Below are positions 56,068-64,000 of a stretch of DNA of 64,000 bases, in pieces. Source of the stretch: Desulfosporosinus sp. Sb-LF (GTDB taxonomy: Bacteria; Bacillota; Desulfitobacteriia; Desulfitobacteriales; Desulfitobacteriaceae); contig NZ_SPQR01000003.1 in NCBI RefSeq assembly GCF_004766055.1, positions 326,780 to 390,779 of the forward strand. Direction: 5' to 3'. The first letter of the stretch is position 1, and every line of letters starts with the position of its first letter. The translations under genes were made by a program, and so were the position numbers. Under the pieces are notes generated by a model. The model saw only the letters and a list, made by a program, of their open reading frames with translations, was not told where the DNA came from and did not search any database.

Positions 56068-57012
56068 TTACTTCGTAATCAGTTGTAATTCAACGGGAAT
56101 ACTCGCGTCAACTTTCTCCCCTTTAGCTACTTTCAGGGCGGTTTCTAACGCAGTTTTACCAATCAAATCGGGTTTTTGCGCGACTGTAGCCGCCATCTTT
56201 CCGTCTTTAACGGCTTTCACAGCATCATCTGTAGCGTCAAAACCGACCACTAGAATATTGCTTTTGCCCGCTGCTTGAATAGCACTGAGAGCTCCTAAAG
56301 CCATTTCATCATTGTGGGCGAACACTGCTTGGATGTCTTTATTTCCTTGAAGGATATTCTCCATTACCTTCAATCCTTTAGCACGATCAAAATCGGCAGG
56401 TTGAGATGCTACAACCTTCACTCCGTCTTTGCCATCTACGACCTTATGGAAGCCTTGACCCCGGTCACGAGCTGCTGACGTTCCAGCAATTCCTTGCAAC
56501 TCTACAATGTTCCCTTTGTTACCCAAGGTTTTCATAATATAGTCAGCAGCCATGCTTCCACCTTTGACGTTATCTGATGCGATATGAGAAACTACTTTGC
56601 CCCCATTGGAAGCCCGGTCAACCGTGATGACAGGAATGTTAGCTTTGTTAGCCGATTCCACGGCCGAGACAACTGCTGCACTGTCTGTTGGGTTAATAAG
56701 AAGGACGCTCACTTTTTTCTGAATCAAGTCTTCAATATCACTGATTTGCTTGGCGGTATTATCACCAGCATCCACAACCAGTAGATCGGCGCCAGCGGCT
56801 TTAGCTGCTTTGTCAGCACCGTCCTTGAGTGACACAAAGAAGGGGTTATTTAACGTTGAGACCGAAAAACCAATGGTTACTTTAGCTGAAGGTTTGGCTG
56901 TGCTAGCTGCATCCTTTTTTTCTAAATTAGATTGGGTTGTTCCGCAACCAATGAGACTAACCGCCATAAGAACCACGAGGATCATCATCCATACACTATT
57001 TTTTCTCTTCAT
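56068..57012 (-). CDS. rbsB: Ribose ABC transporter substrate-binding lipoprotein
   Basis: 314 residues, lipoprotein signal (LMAVSLIGC), Peripla_BP_4 fold with GFSVSTLNNPFFVSL near 48 and FAHNDEMALGALSA near 233. It binds ribose (or a related sugar) outside the cell. Last gene of rbsR-K-D-A-C-B, 195 bases after rbsC. AGGAAG before the ATG. Confidence 0.93.
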   Translation of the reverse strand: MKRKNSVWMMILVVLMAVSLIGCGTTQSNLEKKDAASTAKPSAKVTIGFSVSTLNNPFFVSLKDGADKAAKAAGADLLVVDAGDNTAKQISDIEDLIQKKVSVLLINPTDSAAVVSAVESANKANIPVITVDRASNGGKVVSHIASDNVKGGSMAADYIMKTLGNKGNIVELQGIAGTSAARDRGQGFHKVVDGKDGVKVVASQPADFDRAKGLKVMENILQGNKDIQAVFAHNDEMALGALSAIQAAGKSNILVVGFDATDDAVKAVKDGKMAATVAQKPDLIGKTALETALKVAKGEKVDASIPVELQLITK

Positions 57013-57207
57013 TCTTTATCTTCCTTCCATATATTGGTGGCAAGTGCCGCCAAGTATTCTTTGATGAGTACCAGCAAACTATCAGTATACAATCATTACT
57101 GAATCATCGCATCCTCCCCTCTTAAGAACCTCTATGTCCACAACTGAAGAAATCGTCTTTCTTTTCAGTTGGAAAACATCAAATAACTCAATCTACTCGG
57201 GATCTGA

Positions 57208-58146
57208 TTACTTCCCTTTCGACCTATCCAGTAAGACAGCCACCAAAATAACCCCGCCTTTGACGACTTGTTGGTAAAAGGATGAAACGTTCATGAGATT
57301 CAATCCGTTATCTAGAATCCCGATGATCATAGCACCAATTAAGGTCCCCACAATCCAACCTTTACCTCCAGAAAGACTCGTACCCCCCAATACTACAGCC
57401 GCAATCGCATCGAGTTCATAAGATGTTCCTGCAGTTGGTTGAGCGGAATTCAAACGCGAGGTCAAGATAATCCCGCTCAGAGAAGCCATCAGACCACTAA
57501 TACTATAAACAAGCACTTTGACTCTACTCGTATTGATCCCGGAAAGTCGGGTCGCTTCTTCGTTTCCCCCCAAGGCAAAAACGTGGCGGCCAAAGGACGT
57601 AAATTTCAAAATGACATAGAGTACCCCAAAGGCCACCAGCATCCAAATCACGGGCATCGGGATTTGAAAGAGATACCCTCGTCCAATCAGGCCAAAAGCG
57701 TCTGGTAGGCCAGTGATCGGTTTCGCTCCCGTATAAACCAACGTTAAACCACGAAATATCGTCATGGTCGCTAAAGTGGCAATAAACGGTGCGACTTTTC
57801 CTCGAGCAATTACGACCCCATTTACAGTTCCCATCAAAGTCCCAGACAACACTCCTACCCCGATCGCCAGCCAAGAGCTCATTCCTGTGGCCATCATCCC
57901 TGCCGCAAAAGCACTTGAAAGGGCAATGATCGAACCGACAGAAAGATCGATTCCTCCCGTAAGAATAACAAACGTCATCCCAAAGGCAATCAAAGCATTA
58001 ATAGAAACCTGGCGAAGGACGTTAAAGATATTACCGACGGTCAGAAAGTCTGAATTGACAATGGATAAGATGGTGACGATGAGAATCAAACCCACAAGGG
58101 GCCCCATGCGCTGCAGAATCCCGCTTTTTTCCCGCACTTTAGCCAT
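57208..58146 (-). CDS. rbsC: Ribose ABC transporter permease
   Basis: 312 residues with eight to ten membrane segments of the BPD_transp_2 family (LTGGIDLSVGS near 63, LGGTSLSGGKG near 250). Overlaps the end of rbsA by 8 bases. Confidence 0.94.
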   Translation of the reverse strand: MAKVREKSGILQRMGPLVGLILIVTILSIVNSDFLTVGNIFNVLRQVSINALIAFGMTFVILTGGIDLSVGSIIALSSAFAAGMMATGMSSWLAIGVGVLSGTLMGTVNGVVIARGKVAPFIATLATMTIFRGLTLVYTGAKPITGLPDAFGLIGRGYLFQIPMPVIWMLVAFGVLYVILKFTSFGRHVFALGGNEEATRLSGINTSRVKVLVYSISGLMASLSGIILTSRLNSAQPTAGTSYELDAIAAVVLGGTSLSGGKGWIVGTLIGAMIIGILDNGLNLMNVSSFYQQVVKGGVILVAVLLDRSKGK

Positions 58147-59635
58147 GATTTTTCCCTCCTGTAGCAGCCATCATAATCGTTTCCTGTGTCGCGTTTTCGC
58201 GTGAAAATTCCCCCGTGATTCGTCCTTCATGCATGACTAAGACTCGATCACTCATTCCGAGTACCTCCGGTAGTTCTGAGGAAATCATGATGATAGCAAC
58301 CCCTTTTTGAACAAGTTGATTCATTAAGTCGTAGATTTCTCGTTTCGCCCCTATATCCACACCCCGTGTCGGTTCATCCAGAATTAAAACTTTAGGGTTA
58401 GTTGCTAGCCACTTCCCAATCACAACTTTCTGCTGATTTCCTCCACTTAACGAGCTCACCAATTGCCCGGAATGATGGACTTTAACCTTTAGCTTTTGAA
58501 TACTGTCGTCCACAAAATTTTGTTCCATCTGGTGGCTGATAAACCCAAATCGCGACAGGGATCGCAAATTAGGCAACGCGAAGTTTTCCCGAACCGAGAG
58601 ATCGGGGACAAGGCCTTCCCCTTTCCGGTCTTCAGTAATCAACGCTAGACCCGCCTTAATGGCATCCGCTGGATTTCCAATCATCACGGGTTGGCCATTC
58701 ACAAAGATCTTCCCTTGAAACTTCCCTACGCCAAACAGAGCTTTGGCCAATTCTGACCGACCTGCTCCCATCAAGCCTGCAATTCCCAGGATTTCTCCTG
58801 ACCGCACACTCAAGTTAATATCATAGAGTTTTCCTTCTTGATTTAACATTTCAACCCGGAGACGCTCTTCCCCAATCTCGGTTTCCACCTTAGGGAAACG
58901 TTCCTTGATTTCCCGACCAACCATCATCTGCACTAACTCATCCATCGTTGTGACGTTTGTATCCCGTGTGCCTATATAACGTCCATCCCGCAACACAGTA
59001 ATCCGATCACTGATCTGGAATATTTCTTCCATACGATGGGAAATGTAGATCATTCCCACCCCTTGGGTTTTCAAATTTGCAATGAGCTGGAAGAGTTTTT
59101 CGATTTCTCGTTTAGTCAAAGCCGCCGTCGGTTCATCGAGAACCAGAATTTTTGCATGCATGGAAAGTGCTTTAGCGATTTCCACCATTTGCTGCTGTCC
59201 AACGGAAAGTTCCCCCACTAGAATATCCGGGTTCAAATCCATCCCAAGTTGCTGTAAATACTTCTTAGCTTCTGTACTCATTCGGTTCCAGTTGACGAAT
59301 CCAGTCCTACCCCATTTGAACTCACGTCCTAAGAACATGTTTTCCGTTATAGATAAATCGGGGATCATGTTAAGTTCCTGATGAATGATAGCCACTCCCA
59401 AAGCTTGAGCATTTTTAGGTGAAGAAGCCACGGATTCTGTTCCGTGAATCTGAATAGAGCCTGCATCCTTACTATAAATTCCAGAAAGGATTTTCATCAG
59501 GGTCGATTTACCTGCTCCATTCTCTCCCATCAAGGCATGGACTTCCCCTTGGCGTAGCGAAAATTGAACATCCTCTAACACCTTGACTACACTGAAACTC
59601 TTGCTGATGCCCTCCATCGTCAAGAGATCCGCCAT
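58139..59635 (-). CDS. rbsA: Ribose ABC transporter ATP-binding protein
   Basis: 498 residues with two ABC domains. The first has Walker [10 protein letters not shown] and LSVGQQQ; the second has a degenerate Walker A (GLMGAGRSE) but intact LSGGNQQ and [12 protein letters not shown], as normal for this family. AAAGGAGGG before the ATG. Confidence 0.96.
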   Translation of the reverse strand: MADLLTMEGISKSFSVVKVLEDVQFSLRQGEVHALMGENGAGKSTLMKILSGIYSKDAGSIQIHGTESVASSPKNAQALGVAIIHQELNMIPDLSITENMFLGREFKWGRTGFVNWNRMSTEAKKYLQQLGMDLNPDILVGELSVGQQQMVEIAKALSMHAKILVLDEPTAALTKREIEKLFQLIANLKTQGVGMIYISHRMEEIFQISDRITVLRDGRYIGTRDTNVTTMDELVQMMVGREIKERFPKVETEIGEERLRVEMLNQEGKLYDINLSVRSGEILGIAGLMGAGRSELAKALFGVGKFQGKIFVNGQPVMIGNPADAIKAGLALITEDRKGEGLVPDLSVRENFALPNLRSLSRFGFISHQMEQNFVDDSIQKLKVKVHHSGQLVSSLSGGNQQKVVIGKWLATNPKVLILDEPTRGVDIGAKREIYDLMNQLVQKGVAIIMISSELPEVLGMSDRVLVMHEGRITGEFSRENATQETIMMAATGGKNHG

Positions 59636-59658
59636 ACCTGTATCCCTCCTTTAAATTC

Positions 59659-60054
59659 CTAGAAGATTACGCCAGCCACAAGTACGACATTGGCATAGGC
59701 AGTGAACTCGCCTGTGCGGATCACAGCCTTGGCCTGGTGAGTTAAGGCTTTCAACTCTTCATGCGTAATGCCCTCGATCTTAACATCGGGTAGAACTGCG
59801 ATCAGTTCTTCCTTTTTGCTAGCACTTGCCGATCCCATTTCTTGAGCCACATAAGCCTTTTCCACACACATTTCCTGAAAAACTGTTCCAACCGTCTCAA
59901 TGAACGACGGGACTCCTTCTTTCAAAGCCAAATCAATTCTTTTAACATGAGACGGGATCGGTAAACCTGCATCTGCTATCACGATAGTGTCCATATGCCC
60001 AAGCTCGCTAATCACGCGGGAAATATCACTGTTCAAAATGCCAATTTTCTTCAT
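59659..60054 (-). CDS. rbsD: D-ribose pyranase
   Basis: 131 residues; interconverts pyranose and furanose forms of ribose. The GHMDTIVIADAGLP motif near the N-terminus includes the catalytic His. ATG 60054 is preceded by GGAGGG and overlaps the 3' end of rbsK by 29 bases. Confidence 0.95.
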   Translation of the reverse strand: MKKIGILNSDISRVISELGHMDTIVIADAGLPIPSHVKRIDLALKEGVPSFIETVGTVFQEMCVEKAYVAQEMGSASASKKEELIAVLPDVKIEGITHEELKALTHQAKAVIRTGEFTAYANVVLVAGVIF

Positions 60055-60976
60055 TTTTGGTCCCTCCAAAAAATTCTTCTACCTCATCCAACGTTGGCAT
60101 CCCGCCCTGAGCTCCAAATTTAGTAACGGCAAGAGCCGAAACTTGAACTGCTAATTCGACGGCTTCCCGAATGGATTTCTTCTGCGCCAGAGCAAAGGCC
60201 AAACCAGCATTAAAGGCATCTCCCGCTCCCGTAGTATCCACTACGGGGACCTTATGACCCGAAACGTTAGCCAAGCTGCCACCCTTTTCTCTAAAAGCGA
60301 CTCCTTCCGCTCCCAGAGTCGTAACACAACACGAAACTCCTAGATCCAGTAATCGCTCAATCCCTTGGGCAATCGAAGACTCTACAGACATTCCTGAGAT
60401 CAAAGCCAGTTCGGAACGATTGGGGGTTAAATAATCCACCTTACTGAGTAGCCCCTGAGAAAGGTTTTGAGCTGGGGCTGGGTTAAGCATCACGGCCTTC
60501 CTATGTTTTCTTGCCAACTTCACCGCATACTCCACTGTCACCAGCGGAATCTCTAATTGCAAGAGAACAAGATCCGCTTCGGCTATTTTCTCCTCACACC
60601 GGTCCAAATCCTCGGGTAAACACCGGGCGTTCGCCCCTGGAACCACCACAATACTGTTATCCTCCTCAGCTAGAAGAATCGAGGCAACACCTGTGGCTTC
60701 TGAAGGGAGTACTTTAACACCCGAAGTATTGACTCCATCCTTCTGCAAAGCCTTCATAAGATCCTCACCAAAAGCGTCTGAGCCAACCACTCCAATCATT
60801 GCGGTCTCAGCCCCTAAACGGGCTAAGCCCACCGCCTGGTTTGCGCCTTTGCCGCCGGGAATGAAATGAATTTCTTCCCCCATCACAGTTTCTCCACGCC
60901 CAGGAGCACGCAAGGCCTTAACCACCAAATCCATATTCAAACTACCTATGACGACAATCTTGGGCCGTAAGTCCAT
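60026..60976 (-). CDS. rbsK: Ribokinase
   Basis: 316 residues, PfkB family. GGKGANQAVG near 42 and the catalytic DTTGAGDAFNAG near 250 (Asp base). Phosphorylates ribose to ribose-5-phosphate. AGGAGGAG before the ATG; 12 bases after rbsR. Confidence 0.96.
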   Translation of the reverse strand: MDLRPKIVVIGSLNMDLVVKALRAPGRGETVMGEEIHFIPGGKGANQAVGLARLGAETAMIGVVGSDAFGEDLMKALQKDGVNTSGVKVLPSEATGVASILLAEEDNSIVVVPGANARCLPEDLDRCEEKIAEADLVLLQLEIPLVTVEYAVKLARKHRKAVMLNPAPAQNLSQGLLSKVDYLTPNRSELALISGMSVESSIAQGIERLLDLGVSCCVTTLGAEGVAFREKGGSLANVSGHKVPVVDTTGAGDAFNAGLAFALAQKKSIREAVELAVQVSALAVTKFGAQGGMPTLDEVEEFFGGTKNEENWHFEQ

Positions 60977-60988
60977 AAAGGTCTCCTC

Positions 60989-61978
60989 CTATTGGGTTGA
61001 TTTTCTAGGAATTAATGTGACATCCAATTCAATGACCGTATTCTGGCGGATACCGCTCTCGATTTCGTCTAACAAAATACGCGCAGCTAATCCTCCCATC
61101 TCATAAATTGGCTGCGCCACGGTCGTCAATTCCGGTTCAGTAATTTCTGTTAAACCTATCCCATCGAACCCGCAGACTTTGACCTGTTCTGGGACCCTAA
61201 TCCCTCGTTCATGCAAGGCTTTGAGAGCCCCTACTGCCATGAGATCATTTCCGGCAAAAATTCCATCAAGATCAGGATGACGACAAAGAAGCTCTTCTAC
61301 AGCTTTTCGGCCACCCTCAACAGCAAAATGCCCGGGCACCATCAGACTGGGAGAATACTCACTTAATTCTCGGGCAATTTCCTCATATCCCAGCAAACGT
61401 TCTCGAGCCGTGATGAATTCCGGCGGTCCGTAAATATGAGCAATTCTTTGACAGCCCTGCTCTATTAGATGCTGAACGGCAAGCTTCGCCCCTTCACGGT
61501 TATTTGAGCGTATCACTGCACAAGCCGCAGTATTCAAACCTCTGTCTAACAACACAATCGGGATTCGTTCTTTTCTTAACGCTTCGACATCCTCTTCACG
61601 AATCGTATTCGAAGCAATGATGAAGCCATCCACATACTTTTTCTTAAGAACCTTAATATATGAACTTTCTTTTAAGCCCAAATCATCTGAGTTGCCTAAG
61701 ATAACCGTAAGGCCCTTCTTATGAGCAACATCTTCAACCCCACGGGCCAAAGCAGGAAAAAAAGGATTTAAGATATCCGGCAAAATCAAGGCAATAATCC
61801 CCATCTTCTTACCTGCCAAGCCCCGAGCCACAGCATTTGGCTCATATTGAAGCTGCTCAATTGCTTTCTGCACTTGTCTTGCGGTCTCGGGATTCACAGA
61901 GTCCGTTTTGTTAACCACTCGGGAGACTGTAGCAACAGATACCCCCGCTAAACGAGCAACATCTCTAATCGTTGCCAA
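60989..61978 (-). CDS. rbsR: LacI-family repressor of the ribose operon
   Basis: 329 residues: N-terminal LacI helix-turn-helix (TIRDVARLAGVSVATVSRV) and a periplasmic-binding-protein-like effector domain. TTG start at 61978. First gene of its own operon, with two TGTAA-N4-TTACA operators upstream, so autoregulation is expected. The effector is probably ribose. Confidence 0.94.
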   Translation of the reverse strand: MATIRDVARLAGVSVATVSRVVNKTDSVNPETARQVQKAIEQLQYEPNAVARGLAGKKMGIIALILPDILNPFFPALARGVEDVAHKKGLTVILGNSDDLGLKESSYIKVLKKKYVDGFIIASNTIREEDVEALRKERIPIVLLDRGLNTAACAVIRSNNREGAKLAVQHLIEQGCQRIAHIYGPPEFITARERLLGYEEIARELSEYSPSLMVPGHFAVEGGRKAVEELLCRHPDLDGIFAGNDLMAVGALKALHERGIRVPEQVKVCGFDGIGLTEITEPELTTVAQPIYEMGGLAARILLDEIESGIRQNTVIELDVTLIPRKSTQ

Positions 61979-62003
61979 TGGACAACACCCTCTATCTATT
62001 CTC

Positions 62004-62017
62004 TGTAATCGGTTACA
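62004..62017. promoter_or_regulatory. LacI-type operator O2 (leader)
   Basis: TGTAATCGGTTACA, in the leader 26 bases upstream of the rbsR start. Matches the second operator in all but one position. Confidence 0.75.
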
Positions 62018-62161
62018 TTTGTATACGCCTGTATTCTATATCTTACTTGTAGAATACTTTCACTGTCCACATTTTCATCATAATCCTATTCTGATAAGGA
62101 ACCATTAGGTAACTTTAGGCCTTAATAAAGTTTTTATAGATATTATGATTAAAGTATATAA

Positions 62162-62175
62162 TGTAAACGGTTACA
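62162..62175. promoter_or_regulatory. LacI-type operator O1 (promoter)
   Basis: TGTAAACGGTTACA, just downstream of the -10 box at about the start point. The centre-to-centre distance to O2 is 158 bases, close to 15 helical turns, which would allow looping. Confidence 0.8.
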
Positions 62176-62187
62176 TTTTATACTACG

Positions 62188-62216
62188 ATTTTAGCTTTTT
62201 CAGAATGCACTGTCAA
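62188..62216 (-). promoter_or_regulatory. Sigma-A promoter of the rbs operon
   Basis: TTGACA, 17 bases, TAAAAT on the minus strand; a near-consensus promoter reading toward rbsR. Confidence 0.8.
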
Positions 62217-62687
62217 TCCCTTTTCCCGATTTTAGATTGCCCAATAATAACCATTTAAATAACATGTAATATAAATCCACATAATTCCAATAGACAATTA
62301 TATTTCATAAATAATACTTTTAAGAAAATAGTATTGTTAAGTTTATAATACCAACATAAAAATAGTTTCTTAAGAAATGAAAAACGTCATTTCTTAAGAA
62401 ACTATTTTAGTATCAGATACCATCAGTACTGTACAAAAGCTCTCTTTTCTTAGCCCAATGTTATTTCCCAAAATTAATTAGAAATTCATCGCCTTTGCGC
62501 CAGGGGAAATAACAGTACGGTTCTCTTACTTCCCAGGATACATAGAATGCAAATGAATAATTCCAAGTAAATGAGCCACTATTTACAATAGGTACTTACG
62601 AGGTTTTATTATTCAATCCCCAGTATAAACATAAAAACCTCGTAATCCGTTATACTCAAGGACTTCGAGATTTTCTATATTTATGTA
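62217..62687. other. AT-rich spacer between rbs and the tRNA array
   Basis: Contains the 50-bp inverted repeat at 62359-62408 and a second long-loop inverted repeat (ACGAGGTTTTA / TAAAAACCTCGT, about 62598-62643) that may end the tRNA transcript. No gene. Confidence 0.55.
62359..62408. repeat. 50-bp perfect inverted repeat
   Basis: 22-bp arms AAAATAGTTTCTTAAGAAATGA with a six-base loop. Each arm also contains the smaller palindrome TTTCTTAAGAAA. Could be a terminator or a small repeat element. Confidence 0.7.
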
Positions 62688-62730
62688 TGGTGGTTTTGAG
62701 AGGACTCGAACCAACTGAGTTACAAACTTA
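62688..62730 (-). pseudogene. tRNA relic lacking the anticodon arm
   Basis: 43 bases: AAGTTTG, TAACTCAGTTGG (D-arm), then TTCGAGTCC (T-loop) and CAAAACCACCA. The acceptor ends pair nearly fully and CCA is kept, but the anticodon arm is gone, as if D and T loops recombined. Confidence 0.65.
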
Positions 62731-62732
62731 TA

Positions 62733-62819
62733 TGGTGCCGATGACCGGAATCGAACCGGTACGGGGGTTAATCCGCGGGATTTTAAGTCCCGTGCGTCTG
62801 CCAGTTACGCCACATCGGC
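62733..62819 (-). tRNA. tRNA-Leu (TAA)
   Basis: 87 bases including encoded CCA; cloverleaf with long variable arm; anticodon loop CTTAAAA. Confidence 0.95.
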
Positions 62820-62828
62820 TAAATTGTT

Positions 62829-62903
<75 letters not shown>

Positions 62904-62911
62904 AGAAATGC

Positions 62912-62973
62912 TGTAGTGGTGATGAGATTCGGAATCGCGACTTTACCTTGGCAAGGTGGCTGCTTACACCCGC
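62912..62973 (-). pseudogene. Decayed tRNA-Gly (GCC)
   Basis: Begins GCGGGTGTA as tRNA-Gly does, and has an anticodon arm with loop TTGCCAA, but the D-arm is largely missing and the T-arm and 3' acceptor no longer pair. Lies between tRNA-Lys and tRNA-Cys. Confidence 0.65.
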
Positions 62974-62984
62974 AAAATATTGTT

Positions 62985-63061
62985 TGGTGGGCCATCCGCG
63001 ACTCGAACGCGGGACACCCTGATTAAAAGTCAGGTGCTCTAGCCGACTGAGCTAATGGCCC
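62985..63061 (-). tRNA. tRNA-Lys (TTT)
   Basis: 77 bases including CCA; anticodon loop CTTTTAA; good cloverleaf. Confidence 0.95.
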
Positions 63062-63065
63062 GTTT

Positions 63066-63140
63066 TGGCTGGGGTGGGAGGATTCGAACCTACGAATGCC
63101 AGAGTCAAAGTCTGGTGCCTTACCGCTTGGCGACACCCCA
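63066..63140 (-). tRNA. tRNA-Gln (TTG)
   Basis: 75 bases including CCA; acceptor TGGGGTG; anticodon loop CTTTGAC. Confidence 0.95.
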
Positions 63141-63185
63141 ATCATATATATTATGCCTGAGCATTTGCTCTAGGGCCCAATACCT

Positions 63186-63260
<75 letters not shown>

Positions 63261-63377
63261 ATGATAATACGAGGCGCTGTGTACAATGTCCGTTGCTCGA
63301 ACCGTCTTGGCGTTCCTCTTATCAAAATTAAGTTCTCGGTTCGAACTCTTCTAACCTCGAACATCCAACTTCGTAGA
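63261..63377. other. Spacer with possible further tRNA relics
   Basis: GGTTCGAG and GTTCGAAC T-loop-like strings occur on the minus strand, but no cloverleaf can be built. May be remains of one or two lost tRNA genes. Confidence 0.3.
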
Positions 63378-63462
<85 letters not shown>

Positions 63463-63487
63463 TTCGGTTATAGAAACTATTTTTTTA

Positions 63488-63563
63488 TGGCGACCCCGAT
63501 CGGACTTGAACCGACGATCTCCTGCGTGACAGGCAGGCATGTTAACCACTACACCACGGGGCC
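63488..63563 (-). tRNA. tRNA-Asp (GTC)
   Basis: 76 bases including CCA; anticodon loop CTGTCAC. The first acceptor pairs GGCCCCG/CGGGGTC are acceptable. Confidence 0.95.
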
Positions 63564-63577
63564 ATTCTCATTTTGTT

Positions 63578-63651
63578 AGGCAATGACAGGGTCAAACTGG
63601 CAACATCTAGATTTTAAGGCAGGCGCTCTGCCAGCTGAAGTAATCACACTA
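63578..63651 (-). pseudogene. Decayed tRNA-Val-like gene
   Basis: The 5' half GTGATTACTTCAGCTGGCAGAGCGCCTGCCTT matches tRNA-Val(TAC) closely, but the anticodon stem, T-arm and 3' acceptor have lost pairing and there is no CCA. Lies between tRNA-Glu and tRNA-Asp, where Val stands in many Firmicute arrays. Confidence 0.65.
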
Positions 63652-63657
63652 GTTTAT

Positions 63658-63733
63658 TGGTGACCCGTACGGGATTCGAACCCGTGTAACCGCCGTGAAA
63701 GGGCGGTGTCTTAGACCGCTTGACCAACGGGCC
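63658..63733 (-). tRNA. tRNA-Glu (TTC)
   Basis: 76 bases including CCA; anticodon loop CTTTCAC. First tRNA after 5S rRNA. Confidence 0.95.
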
Positions 63734-63844
63734 TTAATTCAAGCACAACATACTTAGATATGTGCACAACCAACCCATCATGCACCTTACTATAATTAAA
63801 CATTAAATTATGGTAAGGCATTTCTCTAAGAAGGTAAACAGACA

Positions 63845-63870
63845 CAAAAGGAGCTACCCTTAAGGGTAGC
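63845..63870 (-). terminator. Hairpin after 5S rRNA
   Basis: GCTACCCTTAAGGGTAGC palindrome, minus strand followed by TCCTTTTGTG. May end the rRNA transcript or be a processing site. Confidence 0.55.
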
Positions 63871-63882
63871 CGCCTATTGCTT

Positions 63883-64000
63883 GTTACCCGGCGATGACCT
63901 ACGTTCCCAGGGGCCTGCGCCCCAAGTATTCTTGGCCCTGAAGGTCTTAACTTCCGTGTTCGGTATGGGAACGGGTGGAACCCCTTCGGCATGATCACCA
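63883..64000 (-). rRNA. rrf: 5S ribosomal RNA (5' end at window edge)
   Basis: Minus strand reads TGGTGATCATGCCGAAGGGG ... CCGAACACGGAAGTTAAG ... CATCGCCGGGTAAC, the standard bacterial 5S sequence. Only a few 5' bases are probably beyond the window. Confidence 0.95.

Overview
The window looks like chromosome of a strictly anaerobic, spore-forming-type Firmicute of the Desulfosporosinus/Desulfitobacterium group (Peptococcaceae sensu lato). This is an inference. It rests on a selenocysteine-containing NAD-linked formate dehydrogenase beside a folate enzyme, DMSO-reductase-family Mo enzymes with a DmsC-type anchor and NapC-like cytochrome, a two-subunit B12 acyl-CoA mutase, a flavodiiron protein, TTG/GTG starts with strong AGGAGG-type ribosome binding sites, and a Firmicute-style tRNA array next to 5S rRNA.

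Layout. 1-1.4 kb: end of an unidentified gene translationally coupled to thiC. 1.4-7.1 kb (minus strand): 5-formyl-THF cyclo-ligase followed by a three-gene NAD-dependent formate dehydrogenase; its catalytic subunit is interrupted by an in-frame UGA that is almost certainly selenocysteine, with a visible SECIS hairpin. 7.1-7.6 kb: a dense cluster of DnaA boxes with no dnaA nearby. 7.6-10.6 kb: tRNA t6A genes tsaD-rimI-tsaB-tsaE. 11-19.7 kb: housekeeping and metabolic genes (amidohydrolase, DMT exporter, Tex, DUF2225, MATE, aminotransferase). 20.1-25.8 kb: DUF3307, a GAF-HD-GYP phosphodiesterase, a CHASE2 adenylate cyclase and an exported CW_binding_2/NHL protein. 25.8-27.5 kb: decayed accessory DNA (transposase remnant, frameshifted MORN gene).

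27.5-34.6 kb (minus strand): a B12 acyl-CoA mutase operon (cobO, mutase large subunit, B12 subunit, MeaB GTPase, a second B12-like subunit lacking the axial histidine, a coupled 65-residue protein), ending next to a sigma-54 activator gene. A good sigma-54 (-24/-12) promoter and distal inverted repeats lie upstream of cobO, so the cluster appears to carry its own control. 34.9-36 kb holds relics of a second cobO and of an ABC permease.

36.4-50 kb (plus strand): an anaerobic respiration island: PucR-type regulator, TorD chaperone, Tat-exported Mo oxidoreductase with Fe-S and membrane subunits, a second Mo oxidoreductase plus Fe-S protein without Tat signal or anchor, tetraheme NapC-like and six-heme lipoprotein cytochromes, a PilJ-GGDEF cyclase and a flavodiiron protein. 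50-56 kb: metallophosphoesterase, threonine ammonia-lyase, a gene-poor spacer and a chemoreceptor. 56-62.2 kb (minus): ribose operon rbsR-K-D-A-C-B with a clear promoter and two LacI-type operators. 62.7-64 kb: the 3' end of an rRNA operon (5S) followed by eight intact tRNA genes interspersed with at least three decayed tRNA relics.

No CRISPR array, prophage, plasmid module or known defence system was seen. The most unusual items are the DnaA-box cluster, the self-regulated mutase operon with its histidine-less B12 paralogue, the paired exported/cytoplasmic Mo enzymes, and the decaying tRNA array.
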